Made by a program: the position numbers and the translations under genes
From: JACCUZ01 sp038246575
Lineage (GTDB): Bacteria > Actinomycetota > Actinomycetes > JACCUZ01
DNA: 11,716 nucleotides
Assembly: GCA_038246575.1 (NCBI GenBank)
Contig: JBBRVU010000137.1
Span: forward strand, 1-11,716
Direction: 5' to 3'
Notes under the pieces: model-generated
What the model saw: the letters and a program-made list of their open reading frames with translations, nothing else
Database searches by the model: none
What the model was told of the DNA's origin: nothing
Shown: positions 1-9,017 of the stretch, piece after piece
How positions within the stretch are numbered: position 1 is the stretch's first letter
Layout of the letters: each line of letters starts with the position of its first letter

Positions 1-1
1 C

Positions 2-1636
<1,635 letters not shown>

Positions 1637-1762
1637 CCATGCGGTCAGCGACGCGCGACCCGCTGGCCCGACGGGGCGACCTATGACCGAGATCGGGCAG
1701 CCGGGCTGACTCGAGCGGGTATCCTCGGGGCAAGCGGCGACGCCGAGGGGGCGCGTTCGAAC

Positions 1763-1769
1763 AAAGGAA
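1763..1769 (+). promoter_or_regulatory. Ribosome binding site supporting the TTG start at 1781
   Basis: The purine run AAAGGAA lies 11 bases before TTG 1781. An in-frame TGA at 1772-1774 rules out any earlier start. The encoded N-terminus (Arg-rich, then a hydrophobic helix) fits a Wzz-type protein. The next in-frame candidate is GTG 1808, which would leave almost no cytoplasmic tail. Confidence 0.45.
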
Positions 1770-1780
1770 TGTGAGCGGTC

Positions 1781-2508
1781 TTGGCTGGCGACCAGTTCTA
1801 TAGCAGCGTGCGACGGCGCGCCCCATTGATCGCCATCTCGGCCATCCTCGTCGCCATCGTGGCCGGGTTTGTTGCTCGCTCGGCGCCCCCCCAGTACGTC
1901 AGCGCGACCAGCTTGCTGGTCGGCCCGGTGTCCTCGGACGTCGACACCCTGCGTGCCTCGCAGGCGCTCACCGCGACGTACAGCCAGCTCCTGCTGCAGC
2001 CGCGCGCGCTGCAGCAGGTGGCGGCGGCGGCGCAGGTCTCCCCGGCCGTGGTGTTCGCCTCGTCCGACGTCGGGTTCAACACCGAGACGCGGATCATCAC
2101 GCTGACCGTGACCACCTCCAGCTCGCGGCTCTCCCGGGAGATAGCCGGTGCGCTGACCAACCAGCTCACCTCGCTCATCGGCACGATCGACCCCGCCGCA
2201 CCGGGGTCCGCCCAGATCCTCTCGGCCCAGCCCAGACCGCCGTCGCGGTCACGCGATCGGCAGCGAGGTACGCCCTGCTCGCCGCTGCCGGCTGGGTCCT
2301 GCTGTCCCTCAGCCTGCTTGCGGCGTTCGCGGCCACCCGTCCCGCGTCCGACCCCGAGCCGAAGAGGCCGACGGTGACCCCTCTCTCGTTGGCCACGGCG
2401 GCACCGGCTCAGGTGTCTGCCGAGGACGTCGAGCTGATTGCTGACCGGGTCGCCAAGAAGCTCATCGACGCCTTCGTCGACGATGGCCCCAACCTCGCCC
2501 AGGGATGA
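1781..2508 (+). pseudogene. Wzz-like polysaccharide chain-length regulator, interrupted by a 1-base frameshift
   Basis: The first frame (TTG 1781) encodes a short basic tail, a transmembrane helix (LIAISAILVAIVAGFVA) and an extracytoplasmic domain. This includes YVSATSLLVGP and the segment SLIGTIDPAAPGSAQILSAQ, as in the Wzz/chain-length-determinant family. After about base 2230 this frame turns into Arg/Pro/Ser-rich nonsense that ends at 2377. The -1 frame continues the protein sensibly: QTAVAVTRSAARYALL, then a second transmembrane helix (WVLLSLSLLAAFAA), a Pro/Ala-rich stretch and a charged tail ending in NLAQG at TGA 2506-2508. The tail overlaps the next gene by ATGA, which supports this as the original frame. 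Restoring one base gives a protein of 242 residues with the usual two-helix Wzz topology and no tyrosine-kinase domain. The break may be a real mutation or a sequencing error. The family call is fairly sure; the functional state is unknown. Confidence 0.75.
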
Positions 2509-3692
2509 CCCGGCCGCGCAGCCCCGAACGGTTCGTCTTCTGGGCATCGACGGCCGTCGTGGTCGGCACCTATCTGGGGTTCCCGCTGACGGTTCTGCTG
2601 CGGGCGAGGCTGCGGCCGAGGCCGGTCCGCTCCGCCGACCACACTCCCTCGATGAGCGTCGTCATCGCCGCACACAACGAGGAGGCGGGCATCGGAGGCA
2701 AGCTCGCGAGCCTGCTGGCGTGTGACTATCCGCGCGAGCTGCTGGATGTGGTGGTCGCCAGCGACGGCAGCACCGACCGGACCGTCGAGATCGCCGACGG
2801 GCACCGCACGGACGGGGTGCGCGTTCTCGACCTGCCCAGGACCGGGAAGGCCGGCGCCCTCAACGCTGCAGCGGGGACCTGCCGCTCGGACGTGTTGGTC
2901 CTCTCCGACGCCAACAACCCGCTGCACGGCGATGCGCTGCGCGCCATCGTGCGGCCCTTCGCCGATCCAGAGGTCGGTGGGGTGGCGGGAGACCAGCGCT
3001 ACCTGCCCTCGGCGGAGGCGGACGGGTCGGCCGGGGAGCGCAGCTACTGGTCCATCGACCGGGTCGTCAAGCGCGCCGAGAGCTCGGCGGGCAACGTCGT
3101 CAGTGCCACCGGCGCGCTGTATGCCATCCGTCGTGAGCTCTTCCCGACGGTCGTCGAAGGCGTGACCGATGACTTCTTCGTCTCGACGAACGTGGTCTGC
3201 GCCGGTCGCCGGCTGGTGCTGGCGGAGGACGCCGTCGTCTACGAGGTGCCTGCCCCCAAGGCGGGTCTGGAGTTCCAGCGCAAGGTGCGCGTGATGACCC
3301 GTGGCCTGCGCGGGGTCTACGAGCGCCGCGAGCTGCTCGACGCACGCAGCCACGGCTTCTACTCCCTCCAGCTGCTGCTGCACAAGGTGCTGCGCCGGCT
3401 CATGGTGGTCCCGCTGCTGCTCATGTGGCTGGCCAGCGTGGTCGCGGCGCGCAAGGGCGGGCGCGCCTGGACGCTCGTGGCAGCCGCCCAGACCCTCGGC
3501 TATGCCACCGGCGCCGCCGGGCTCGTCGTCAGGGTCCCGGGCAAGATCGGCCGGCTGGTGTCGCTCGCGTCGTACTTCGTGATGATCAACGCAGCATCCG
3601 CCCTGGCGGCCTGGAACCTCGTGCGGGGCCGCCGCATCACGACCTGGGAGCCTGCTCGGGAGAAGGACAAGGCCGAGGACGACGCGCCGTGA
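2505..3692 (+). CDS. Membrane glycosyltransferase, family GT2 (cellulose/PNAG synthase-like)
   Basis: This 395-residue protein has an N-terminal hydrophobic segment (about 11-32), a GT-A fold catalytic domain (about 50-245) and hydrophobic C-terminal segments (about 295-370). Visible GT2 motifs are VVIAAHNEE (52-60), the nucleotide-binding D87-G-S, SDAN at 134-137 in the DXD position, T-D-D at 221-223 in the catalytic-base region, and Q258-R-K-V-R in the place of the Q/RxxRW motif. The architecture matches COG1215-type enzymes that transfer sugars from nucleotide sugars on the cytoplasmic face. The missing Trp and the nearby Wzy-type polymerase make a single-addition enzyme as likely as a processive synthase. 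The ATG overlaps the stop of the Wzz-like frame (ATGA), and CAGGG lies just before it, so translational coupling is likely. Donor and acceptor cannot be predicted. Confidence 0.88.
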   Translation: MTRPRSPERFVFWASTAVVVGTYLGFPLTVLLRARLRPRPVRSADHTPSMSVVIAAHNEEAGIGGKLASLLACDYPRELLDVVVASDGSTDRTVEIADGHRTDGVRVLDLPRTGKAGALNAAAGTCRSDVLVLSDANNPLHGDALRAIVRPFADPEVGGVAGDQRYLPSAEADGSAGERSYWSIDRVVKRAESSAGNVVSATGALYAIRRELFPTVVEGVTDDFFVSTNVVCAGRRLVLAEDAVVYEVPAPKAGLEFQRKVRVMTRGLRGVYERRELLDARSHGFYSLQLLLHKVLRRLMVVPLLLMWLASVVAARKGGRAWTLVAAAQTLGYATGAAGLVVRVPGKIGRLVSLASYFVMINAASALAAWNLVRGRRITTWEPAREKDKAEDDAP

Positions 3693-5293
3693 CAACCGGG
3701 TCGAGGGGGCGGTGGACCAGTCCGAAGTCACTGCTGGGCGACCGCCGCCCGGACCTGGCCGTGAGCCTGGGGCTGGGCGGCGCCATGCTCCTCGGCATCC
3801 TCACGGCGATGTTCCCCCTCCTCGGGGTCGGCGTCGCGGTGCTGGTGGTGGGGATCCTGCTGCTGAGGTTCCGCCCCGAGTCGATCTCGGTTCTCGCCGT
3901 CGGCCTCATCTACAGCAACGCCGTGGTCATCTTCGCCCAACGGGGCACGGTGCCCTCGTCCGCCGGCGCGCTGCTCATCGCAGCCCTCGGCCTGTCGGTG
4001 ATCCGGCGCGCGTATGTCGAGCGCACGGTGGCCACCTCGCCCCTGGCGATGTCGCTGGTCCTGGCCTTCGGGGCGATCGAGTGCCTGAGCGCGCTGTTCT
4101 CCATCGCGCCGGCGACCGCACAGACCGAGGTGGCGACAACTCTGACCGAGGGGATGCTGTTGTTCACCGTCACCGCCTTTGCGGTGGCGGACACCAAGTC
4201 CCTCGTGGGTGTCGTCAACGCACTGCTCCTCGTCGGCGCCTGCCTCGGTGCGCTGTCGCTGATCCAGCACCTCACAGGTGACTACACCAACGACTTCTAC
4301 GGTTTCGCCGGGGTCAGTGACGCGCTCGTCCCCGGCGGTTCGGTCCCGGGGCAGGACCTGCAGCCCCGCCTGAACGGCAACATCGGCGAGACCAACCGGT
4401 ACGCCCAGGTCCTGGCCGTGCTCCTTCCGCTCGCCGCCGCACGGGCGGCCATGACCTCCTCGACGGTGGTCAGGTGGCTCAGCATCCTGGCCGGGCTGCT
4501 GATCAGCGGCGGCATCGTCTACACGTACTCGCGCGGCACCGCCGTGGCGATCGCGGCTGCGCTGATCACCGTGACCGCGCTGCGCTGGGTCCGGCTCCGC
4601 TGGCTGGTCGGCGGGGCGGTCCTCGGGCTGGTCCTGGTGCTGGCGACCCCCGGTTACGGCGACCGGCTGCTGAGCCTGCAGGCGGTCACCGGCGCGACCG
4701 CCCTGCAGGGCAGCAACGCGGCCGCCGACAACGCGGTCCGGGGTCGAACGACGGAGGTCCTGGCCGCGCTGCTGGCCTTCGCCGATCACCCCGTGCTCGG
4801 CGTGGGACCCGGTGTGTTCCCGTCGGTCTATCCGCAGTACGCGCAGCAGGTCGGCATCCGGCCGCGGCTCCAGGAGCGGGAGGCGCACAACCTCTTTGCC
4901 GGCACCGCTGCCGAGACCGGTGTGTTCGGCCTGGTCACGTTCGTGATGATCCTGCTGACCGTGCTCACCGGGCTGGCCGAGGCCGTCCGACGCTGGCAGC
5001 CGGTCGACCGGGGCAGACAGGTGCTGGCGCAGGGGTTCTTCGCCGCGATCCTGGTCTACATCTACTCGGGAATGTTCCTGCACCTGTCCTACGTCAGGTA
5101 CTTCTGGCTGTTGGTCGCGCTGGCCGCCGCAGCCGGCCGCCTGCCGGGTCAGGAGACCCGCCCGTGGACGGTCGGGTTGCCCTGGCGTCGGCGCACTCGT
5201 CGCCCGCCGGGAGCGCCCGAACCGGCGGGCGGGCGCAACGGCAGCGCCGCCGTCGGAGCGCCTCGGCAGCCGGCGCCAGCGACTCGTGCCTAG
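3689..5293 (+). CDS. Wzy / O-antigen ligase family polysaccharide polymerase
   Basis: This is a very hydrophobic 534-residue protein with roughly ten or more membrane segments. The GTG at 3689 overlaps the GT2 stop in a GTGA, so it is the natural coupled start, although the frame is open further upstream inside GT2. Family signatures are GNIGETNRYAQVLAVLLPL (230-248), TYSRGTAVA (279-287), the long extracytoplasmic loop after about residue 320, and REAHNLFAGTAAETGVFGL (397-415), whose H-N and E-T-G residues are typical of the Wzy_C/O-antigen-ligase domain. Members polymerise lipid-linked repeat units or transfer finished glycan to an acceptor on the outer face of the membrane. The last 45 residues are a hydrophilic Arg/Pro/Ala-rich tail. 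Location beside a Wzz-like gene favours polymerase over ligase, but sequence alone does not separate the two. Confidence 0.85.
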   Translation: MTTGSRGRWTSPKSLLGDRRPDLAVSLGLGGAMLLGILTAMFPLLGVGVAVLVVGILLLRFRPESISVLAVGLIYSNAVVIFAQRGTVPSSAGALLIAALGLSVIRRAYVERTVATSPLAMSLVLAFGAIECLSALFSIAPATAQTEVATTLTEGMLLFTVTAFAVADTKSLVGVVNALLLVGACLGALSLIQHLTGDYTNDFYGFAGVSDALVPGGSVPGQDLQPRLNGNIGETNRYAQVLAVLLPLAAARAAMTSSTVVRWLSILAGLLISGGIVYTYSRGTAVAIAAALITVTALRWVRLRWLVGGAVLGLVLVLATPGYGDRLLSLQAVTGATALQGSNAAADNAVRGRTTEVLAALLAFADHPVLGVGPGVFPSVYPQYAQQVGIRPRLQEREAHNLFAGTAAETGVFGLVTFVMILLTVLTGLAEAVRRWQPVDRGRQVLAQGFFAAILVYIYSGMFLHLSYVRYFWLLVALAAAAGRLPGQETRPWTVGLPWRRRTRRPPGAPEPAGGRNGSAAVGAPRQPAPATRA

Positions 5294-6443
5294 TCAGGGC
5301 GGAGACCGCAGCTTCGCCGAGTCCCTGTTCCTGCCCGGCGCCCACGAGCTGGCGGCGGGCACGAGCCGGGTGCGCTGGGTCGATCCCGCACCGCAGGGCA
5401 CGCCACTGGGCACGCTCGTGCGCCACGCCGCAGAACGTGCGGCCGTCACCCGACTCGGCGTCCCCGTGCGCCGCACCGTCGTCCGCCTGCGGCCGGCGAC
5501 CATGCGGCGAGGGCTGCGGGTGGTGGCTCGCAACGCCCTGGCATCGGGAGCCCTGGTGGCCAAGGCCGGGGATCCCGTCCCGGCCCCCGGCTCAGCCCTG
5601 GGACGGATCGGGGCCGAGGCCGGCATCGACTTCGTCCCGCCCGCGTTCTGGCTCGGCTCGGGAGGGTCGCTCGTGGTGGCCGGTCAGCGGCGAGGAGCTC
5701 CCGCGATGCTGCGGGTCTTCCCGGCGTCGATGCTGGGTCAGCACGGTCACGGGGTGCAGACGCTGCGGCACCTGGGGGCCGCCGGGACGGCGTTGGTCCC
5801 TCGACTGCTCGCCGCGGGCCACACCGACGGGTTGCCGTGGCTCGTGGAGTCCCGGCTCCCCGGTCGTCGGCCGCGGCAGCTGACCGCTGCGCTCGGGGAG
5901 CAGGCGCTGGACTTCTGCCTGCGCCTGCCGCCCGCGCCGGCACCGATCTCGCCGGTCGTCGTGCGTGAGTTTGCCGGGCTCGACGTGGCCACGGTCGGTC
6001 GGCTGCGGCGACTCGGGGAGGACGCGCAGACCGCCTGGGCCGGCTGCCCGCCTGTCGGGGTGCACGGCGACTTCTGGACCGGCAACCTGCTCGCGAGCAG
6101 GTCGGTGCTGCGCGGAGTGGTCGACTGGGACGCCTACCGGTCCGGCGCGGTGCCAGGCGTCGACCTGCTGCACCTCGTGGCCACCGATGACCGGCTCCGG
6201 CACCGGCGGGGGATGGGCCCAGAGCTCCTGTCCCGGCCCTGGACGCGCGAGCCGCTGCGGGGCCTCGGGCGCCGCTACTACGACGCGCTGGGCGTCCGGG
6301 TCGACGAGGACCGATGGTCGGCGGCGGGCATCGACTGGTGGCTCGGGCAGGTCGCTGACACGCTGACCCGGACGCCGGAGCTGGCCGCGGACACGCGGTG
6401 GACGGCAACCAACGTCACCGGCGTGCTGGACCGCCTCCACTGA
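5286..6443 (+). CDS. Aminoglycoside phosphotransferase-like (APH/choline kinase fold) protein
   Basis: This 385-residue soluble protein starts at GTG 5286, inside the last 8 bases of the polymerase gene. The C-lobe of the kinase fold is clear: Brenner motif H260-G-D262-F-W-T-G-N267 supplies the catalytic Asp and metal-binding Asn, and D280-W-D282 is the metal-binding motif. In the N-lobe the expected ATP-binding Lys strand appears to be AMLRVFPA (about 140), with Arg in the usual Lys position. Residues 1-110 are an extra N-terminal region with no motif I recognise. The family phosphorylates small hydroxylated molecules (aminoglycosides, choline, sugars). The polysaccharide context suggests a sugar, lipid-carrier or other glycan precursor rather than drug resistance, but the substrate is unknown. 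It is the last gene of the + strand operon and its end overlaps the convergent GT4 gene. Confidence 0.75.
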   Translation: MPSQGGDRSFAESLFLPGAHELAAGTSRVRWVDPAPQGTPLGTLVRHAAERAAVTRLGVPVRRTVVRLRPATMRRGLRVVARNALASGALVAKAGDPVPAPGSALGRIGAEAGIDFVPPAFWLGSGGSLVVAGQRRGAPAMLRVFPASMLGQHGHGVQTLRHLGAAGTALVPRLLAAGHTDGLPWLVESRLPGRRPRQLTAALGEQALDFCLRLPPAPAPISPVVVREFAGLDVATVGRLRRLGEDAQTAWAGCPPVGVHGDFWTGNLLASRSVLRGVVDWDAYRSGAVPGVDLLHLVATDDRLRHRRGMGPELLSRPWTREPLRGLGRRYYDALGVRVDEDRWSAAGIDWWLGQVADTLTRTPELAADTRWTATNVTGVLDRLH

Positions 6444-7581
6444 GCGCGGCAGGGCTGCCGGCGCCGAGATAGAACTCGCTGAGTCGCGCGGCCAGGACCG
6501 TCACGTCGTACTTCTCGCTGGCTCGGGCGTGGGCGGACTCACCCATCCGCTCGCGCAGCTCGGGGTCCTCGACGATCCGGCGCAGCGCGGCCGTGAGCCC
6601 CGGCACGTCGCGCGGCGCGACCAGGATCCCGTCGCGGTCGTGGCGCACGACGTCGGGGATGGCGCCCACGGTCGCGGACACGATCGGCAGCCCGCAGGCC
6701 ATCGCCTCGAGGATCGTGATCGGCTGGCCCTCCCAGTGCGAGGGCAGGACCAGGGCACCGGCGCCGGCCATCAGCTCGCGCACCTGCGCGTGCGAGCGGC
6801 TGCCGAGCAGCGCGTCGCCGAACCCGCGCGACACGAAGCCGGCCTGCATCTCCTCGGCCTCGTCCACGCCGACCTCTGCGGGGCCGCCGGCGATGGCGAG
6901 CGACCACCCGGTAGGGATCTCCTCGCGCAACGCCGCGGCGGCCTCGGCCAGCTCGGCCAGGCCCTTGCGGCGGGACAGGGTCCCCACGAAGAGCAGCGTC
7001 ACGGGGGAGCGCCCAGGTCGGGCGCGGGGCTGGTCGGCAACGTCGACGGCGTTGTCCATCCACTCCACGACGGTCCCGGCCGGGACCAGTGGACGCAGGG
7101 TCTCTGCACCGGCCCGTGACACGGTGAGGAAGGCGTCGACGAAGCCCATGCGGCCGAGCACCAGCCGGAATGCCCTGGTCGGCACGAACCCCTCGGGGTT
7201 GCCGCCGTTGATGCGCCCGGAGTGGACGTGGCAGAGCACCCTGGCTCCGCCGATCCTGGCCGCCGCGCAGAGCACGAACATGCGCAGCAGCGGGAGGAGA
7301 CGTCCGGGGGCCGACTGGACGTGGACCACGTCCGCGCCGCGGGCCGCACGCAGGACGCGCCACGAGTCGTGCACGACGTTGACCAGGTTGCTGGCCGTGA
7401 GCCGGCCTGCGGTCCGCACCGCCTGGCGAGTCGTGTTGAGCAGCGTCACGTCCGCTGTGGCGGCAAGCGTCGGACTGTCCGCGAGCAGCTCGGCGAAGCT
7501 GGCGATGCCACCCAGGGCCGGCGTTGCCTGGGCGACGACCACGACCCGCGGCCGAGCCTGCTCGCGTTGCTGTTCAGTCAT
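6415..7581 (-). CDS. Glycosyltransferase family 4 (GT-B fold)
   Basis: This 388-residue protein has the two Rossmann-like lobes of GT-B enzymes. The N-lobe begins VVVVAQATPALGGIASF, with the glycine loop G24-G25. The hinge carries LLFVGTLSRRKGL, the usual opening of the C-lobe. The donor-binding E-x7-E motif is E284-GQPITIL-E292, followed by AMACGLPIVSATVGAIPDVV. It probably transfers a sugar from a nucleotide donor to a lipid-linked intermediate at the cytoplasmic face. ATG 7581 is preferred over the adjacent TTG 7584 because a TAGGCT -10-like box ends 6 bases before it and no good Shine-Dalgarno is present. Its 3' end overlaps the convergent kinase gene by 29 bases. It lies 60 bases downstream of the beta-helix gene on the same strand, so it could be read from that gene's transcript or from its own promoter. 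Confidence 0.88.
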   Translation of the reverse strand: MTEQQREQARPRVVVVAQATPALGGIASFAELLADSPTLAATADVTLLNTTRQAVRTAGRLTASNLVNVVHDSWRVLRAARGADVVHVQSAPGRLLPLLRMFVLCAAARIGGARVLCHVHSGRINGGNPEGFVPTRAFRLVLGRMGFVDAFLTVSRAGAETLRPLVPAGTVVEWMDNAVDVADQPRARPGRSPVTLLFVGTLSRRKGLAELAEAAAALREEIPTGWSLAIAGGPAEVGVDEAEEMQAGFVSRGFGDALLGSRSHAQVRELMAGAGALVLPSHWEGQPITILEAMACGLPIVSATVGAIPDVVRHDRDGILVAPRDVPGLTAALRRIVEDPELRERMGESAHARASEKYDVTVLAARLSEFYLGAGSPAALSGGGPARR

Positions 7582-7587
7582 CAACGG

Positions 7588-7593
7588 AGCCTA
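7588..7593 (-). promoter_or_regulatory. Candidate -10 box, leaderless start of the GT4 gene
   Basis: On the minus strand TAGGCT (TANNNT pattern) is followed by six bases (ccgttg) and then ATG 7581. A transcript starting at the usual distance would begin at the start codon. No convincing -35 box is visible. The same TAG-NNT arrangement precedes the genes starting at 10685 and 10610. Confidence 0.35.
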
Positions 7594-7603
7594 CCCGGCT
7601 GAT

Positions 7604-7619
7604 GCCCGACTGTTCGGGC
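7604..7619. other. Short perfect inverted repeat between the beta-helix and GT4 genes
   Basis: GCCCGA and TCGGGC are separated by four bases and lie between the beta-helix stop (7642) and the GT4 start (7581). As RNA this forms a 6-bp GC-rich stem with a tetraloop. There is no T-run, so it is not a classical intrinsic terminator. It may attenuate read-through or serve as an operator, as it lies just upstream of the TAGGCT box. Confidence 0.35.
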
Positions 7620-7641
7620 GAACGACGGAGTGTGAGCGACG

Positions 7642-8811
7642 TCATCCCGCCCGGGGGGCGTAGCGGCCGTACGCCTTGGCCTCGCCGTCCTGGGGGTGGA
7701 AGTCGCCGCCCTCGGCGTCCGCGAAGCGCGGATTGCGTTCGATGTTGCCGCCCGTGTCGCGCAGACCGGAGACACCACCTGTGACGATGCCGTCGGCGTC
7801 ATGGGACAGGTTGTCGTAGACGCGGTTGTTCTTCCCGCTGAGCAGGAATGCGCTGACGTTCGGCTCGTTCTTGCCCGGGGTCGCCAGGATGTTGCGATAG
7901 ATGTTCGTGTCCGAGGCCTGGCGCGAGAGCTGGATGTTGGTCGGGCCGAGGTTGGAGTACATCGTGTTGTAGCGGATCTCGATGTCCCCGACCGGCGGGC
8001 CTCCCGAGCTCGGCGGACCGATCTTGATGGCCCGACCGTTCGGGCTGTCGGCGAGGATGTTGCGCTGGATCACTCCGCGGTCACCGCTCGAGCTGACGTA
8101 GATCAGGTGGTCCTGGTTGCTCCCGTGAGTCTTGTACGTCGTGTGCACGTAGAGGTTGGACAGCGTCCAGTCGTCGGGTTCACCGGTGACCAGGATGGCG
8201 GCATAGGAACGCGCCCCCCAGACCCGGGCGCTGGAGAAGGACCAGCCCGTCCCGCCGCTGAACTTCACCATGTGCTGGTCTCGCGAGTTGTCCGACGACC
8301 ACGTGACGTTCAGCCGCTTCACCGACCAGTAGTCGGCGTCGGCGAGCCAGAGCAGGCCCTTGATCACCGGCCGCTTGCCGGCGGCACCGGACACCTGGAT
8401 CGGGCGGTCCTTGGTGCCGCGGGCGATCGAGATCCGGTTCAGCCGCTCCTCGTAGGTGCCCGGCATCACGGTGAGCCGGTCACCAGGCCGCAGCGAGGTC
8501 AGCGCCTTGCGCAGCGTGCGCCACGGTGCCGTGGCGGTCCCGCGGTCCTTGTCCGAGCCGTCGACCGACACGACGCGGTCGTCCCCGATGCGGTTAGGGG
8601 TGGGGAACGGGGTGCTGGCCGGGGAGGTGCGGTCCGACGGCGGCGCCTGGGCGCTCGGCTGGGTGCTCGACCGGGCGCCCGGTGACTTGGTCGTCTCGGT
8701 GGCCCAGGACCAGACGAAGAACGCCGGGACAGCGAGGACCGCTGCCAGCACGGCGATCAGGACCGGACCCGGTCGCCTCCGGCCGCGGCGTCGCGGGCTG
8801 GAGCTGGTCAC
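7642..8811 (-). CDS. Membrane-anchored right-handed beta-helix protein, paralogue of 2-1636
   Basis: This 389-residue protein starts at GTG 8811, chosen because GGTGGAGGT (8829-8821) lies 9 bases upstream. The frame is open to 8934, but that extension would put about 41 extra residues before the membrane anchor. Residues 5-14 are strongly basic, then one transmembrane helix (PVLIAVLAAVLAVPAFFVW), a Ser/Pro/Thr-rich linker and a beta-helix domain from about residue 75. The helix domain shares long motifs with the upstream secreted protein: RPGD, NVTW, QHMVK, GGTGW, WGARSYA, NQDHL, IKVGPPSS/IKIGPPSS, IRYNT, NIQLS, IYRNI and a C-terminal YGRYAP. By eye about half of aligned positions match. N-in topology puts the beta-helix outside the membrane. 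A role in binding or modifying the cluster's glycan is likely, but whether it is a lyase, epimerase or purely structural cannot be told. Confidence 0.85.
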   Translation of the reverse strand: MTSSSPRRRGRRRPGPVLIAVLAAVLAVPAFFVWSWATETTKSPGARSSTQPSAQAPPSDRTSPASTPFPTPNRIGDDRVVSVDGSDKDRGTATAPWRTLRKALTSLRPGDRLTVMPGTYEERLNRISIARGTKDRPIQVSGAAGKRPVIKGLLWLADADYWSVKRLNVTWSSDNSRDQHMVKFSGGTGWSFSSARVWGARSYAAILVTGEPDDWTLSNLYVHTTYKTHGSNQDHLIYVSSSGDRGVIQRNILADSPNGRAIKIGPPSSGGPPVGDIEIRYNTMYSNLGPTNIQLSRQASDTNIYRNILATPGKNEPNVSAFLLSGKNNRVYDNLSHDADGIVTGGVSGLRDTGGNIERNPRFADAEGGDFHPQDGEAKAYGRYAPRAG

Positions 8812-8820
8812 GGGTCGGGA

Positions 8821-8829
8821 ACCTCCACC
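8821..8829 (-). promoter_or_regulatory. Shine-Dalgarno site for GTG 8811
   Basis: Minus-strand GGTGGAGGT sits 9 bases before GTG 8811. It is the best Shine-Dalgarno match seen in the window and fixes the start of the membrane-anchored beta-helix protein next to its basic tail and membrane helix. Confidence 0.65.
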
Positions 8830-8920
8830 TGCGGCGAATGCGCAGCGTCGTCTGCTCGGGAACGGCTGGTCTGAGTACGTCGGGAAGACCCGGCCGGTTC
8901 CCGCCGGGGCGAGAGCCAGT

Positions 8921-8938
8921 GTTCGTACGATCACGAAC
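8921..8938. promoter_or_regulatory. Inverted repeat, candidate operator upstream of the beta-helix gene
   Basis: GTTCGT and ACGAAC, perfect 6-base arms, are separated by six bases. The site lies in the 206-base gap (8812-9017) between the hydrolase and the beta-helix gene, 110-127 bases upstream of GTG 8811. Size and arm spacing suit a dimeric regulator. The half-sites are in the opposite order to the actinobacterial LexA box, so it is not an SOS site. The rest of this gap shows the Shine-Dalgarno at 8821-8829 and nothing else I can name. Confidence 0.3.
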
Positions 8939-9017
8939 GGTCACTTCCTCGCCCCCCGCTGTCGGTCTGGGCGGGACCGGAGAAGGATAGCGGGACAAGC
9001 CGTGAGTACCCAGCCGA

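Noticed and set aside
1755..1769. LexA/SOS-like box (TTCGAAC with a weak right half) before the Wzz-like gene
   Set aside because: The right half (GAATG) differs at key positions from the GTTCG half-site of the actinobacterial box. Its purines are better explained as the ribosome binding site.
1637..1780. Intrinsic terminator or promoter in the 144-base gap before the operon
   Set aside because: Only short GC-rich inverted repeats without T-runs are seen. TATCCT at 1720-1725 has no matching -35 box, so neither call can be supported.
2225..2240. Programmed -1 ribosomal frameshift in the Wzz-like gene
   Set aside because: There is no X-XXY-YYZ slippery heptamer at the switch point and no obvious stimulatory hairpin. 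The near-perfect GCCCAG duplication fits a simple base loss better.
3425..3688. Upstream extension of the polymerase frame into GT2
   Set aside because: The extension is out-of-frame GT2 sequence rich in Arg/Gly/Pro. GTG 3689 gives a normal family N-terminus and a GTGA overlap.
2409..3731. 440-residue minus-strand open frame
   Set aside because: It lies antisense to the GT2 gene, is rich in His/Gln/Arg/Asp as expected of a shadow in high-GC DNA, and has no domain signature.
3728..5083. 451-residue minus-strand open frame
   Set aside because: It is antisense to the Wzy-like polymerase, highly charged and repetitive, with no recognisable domain.
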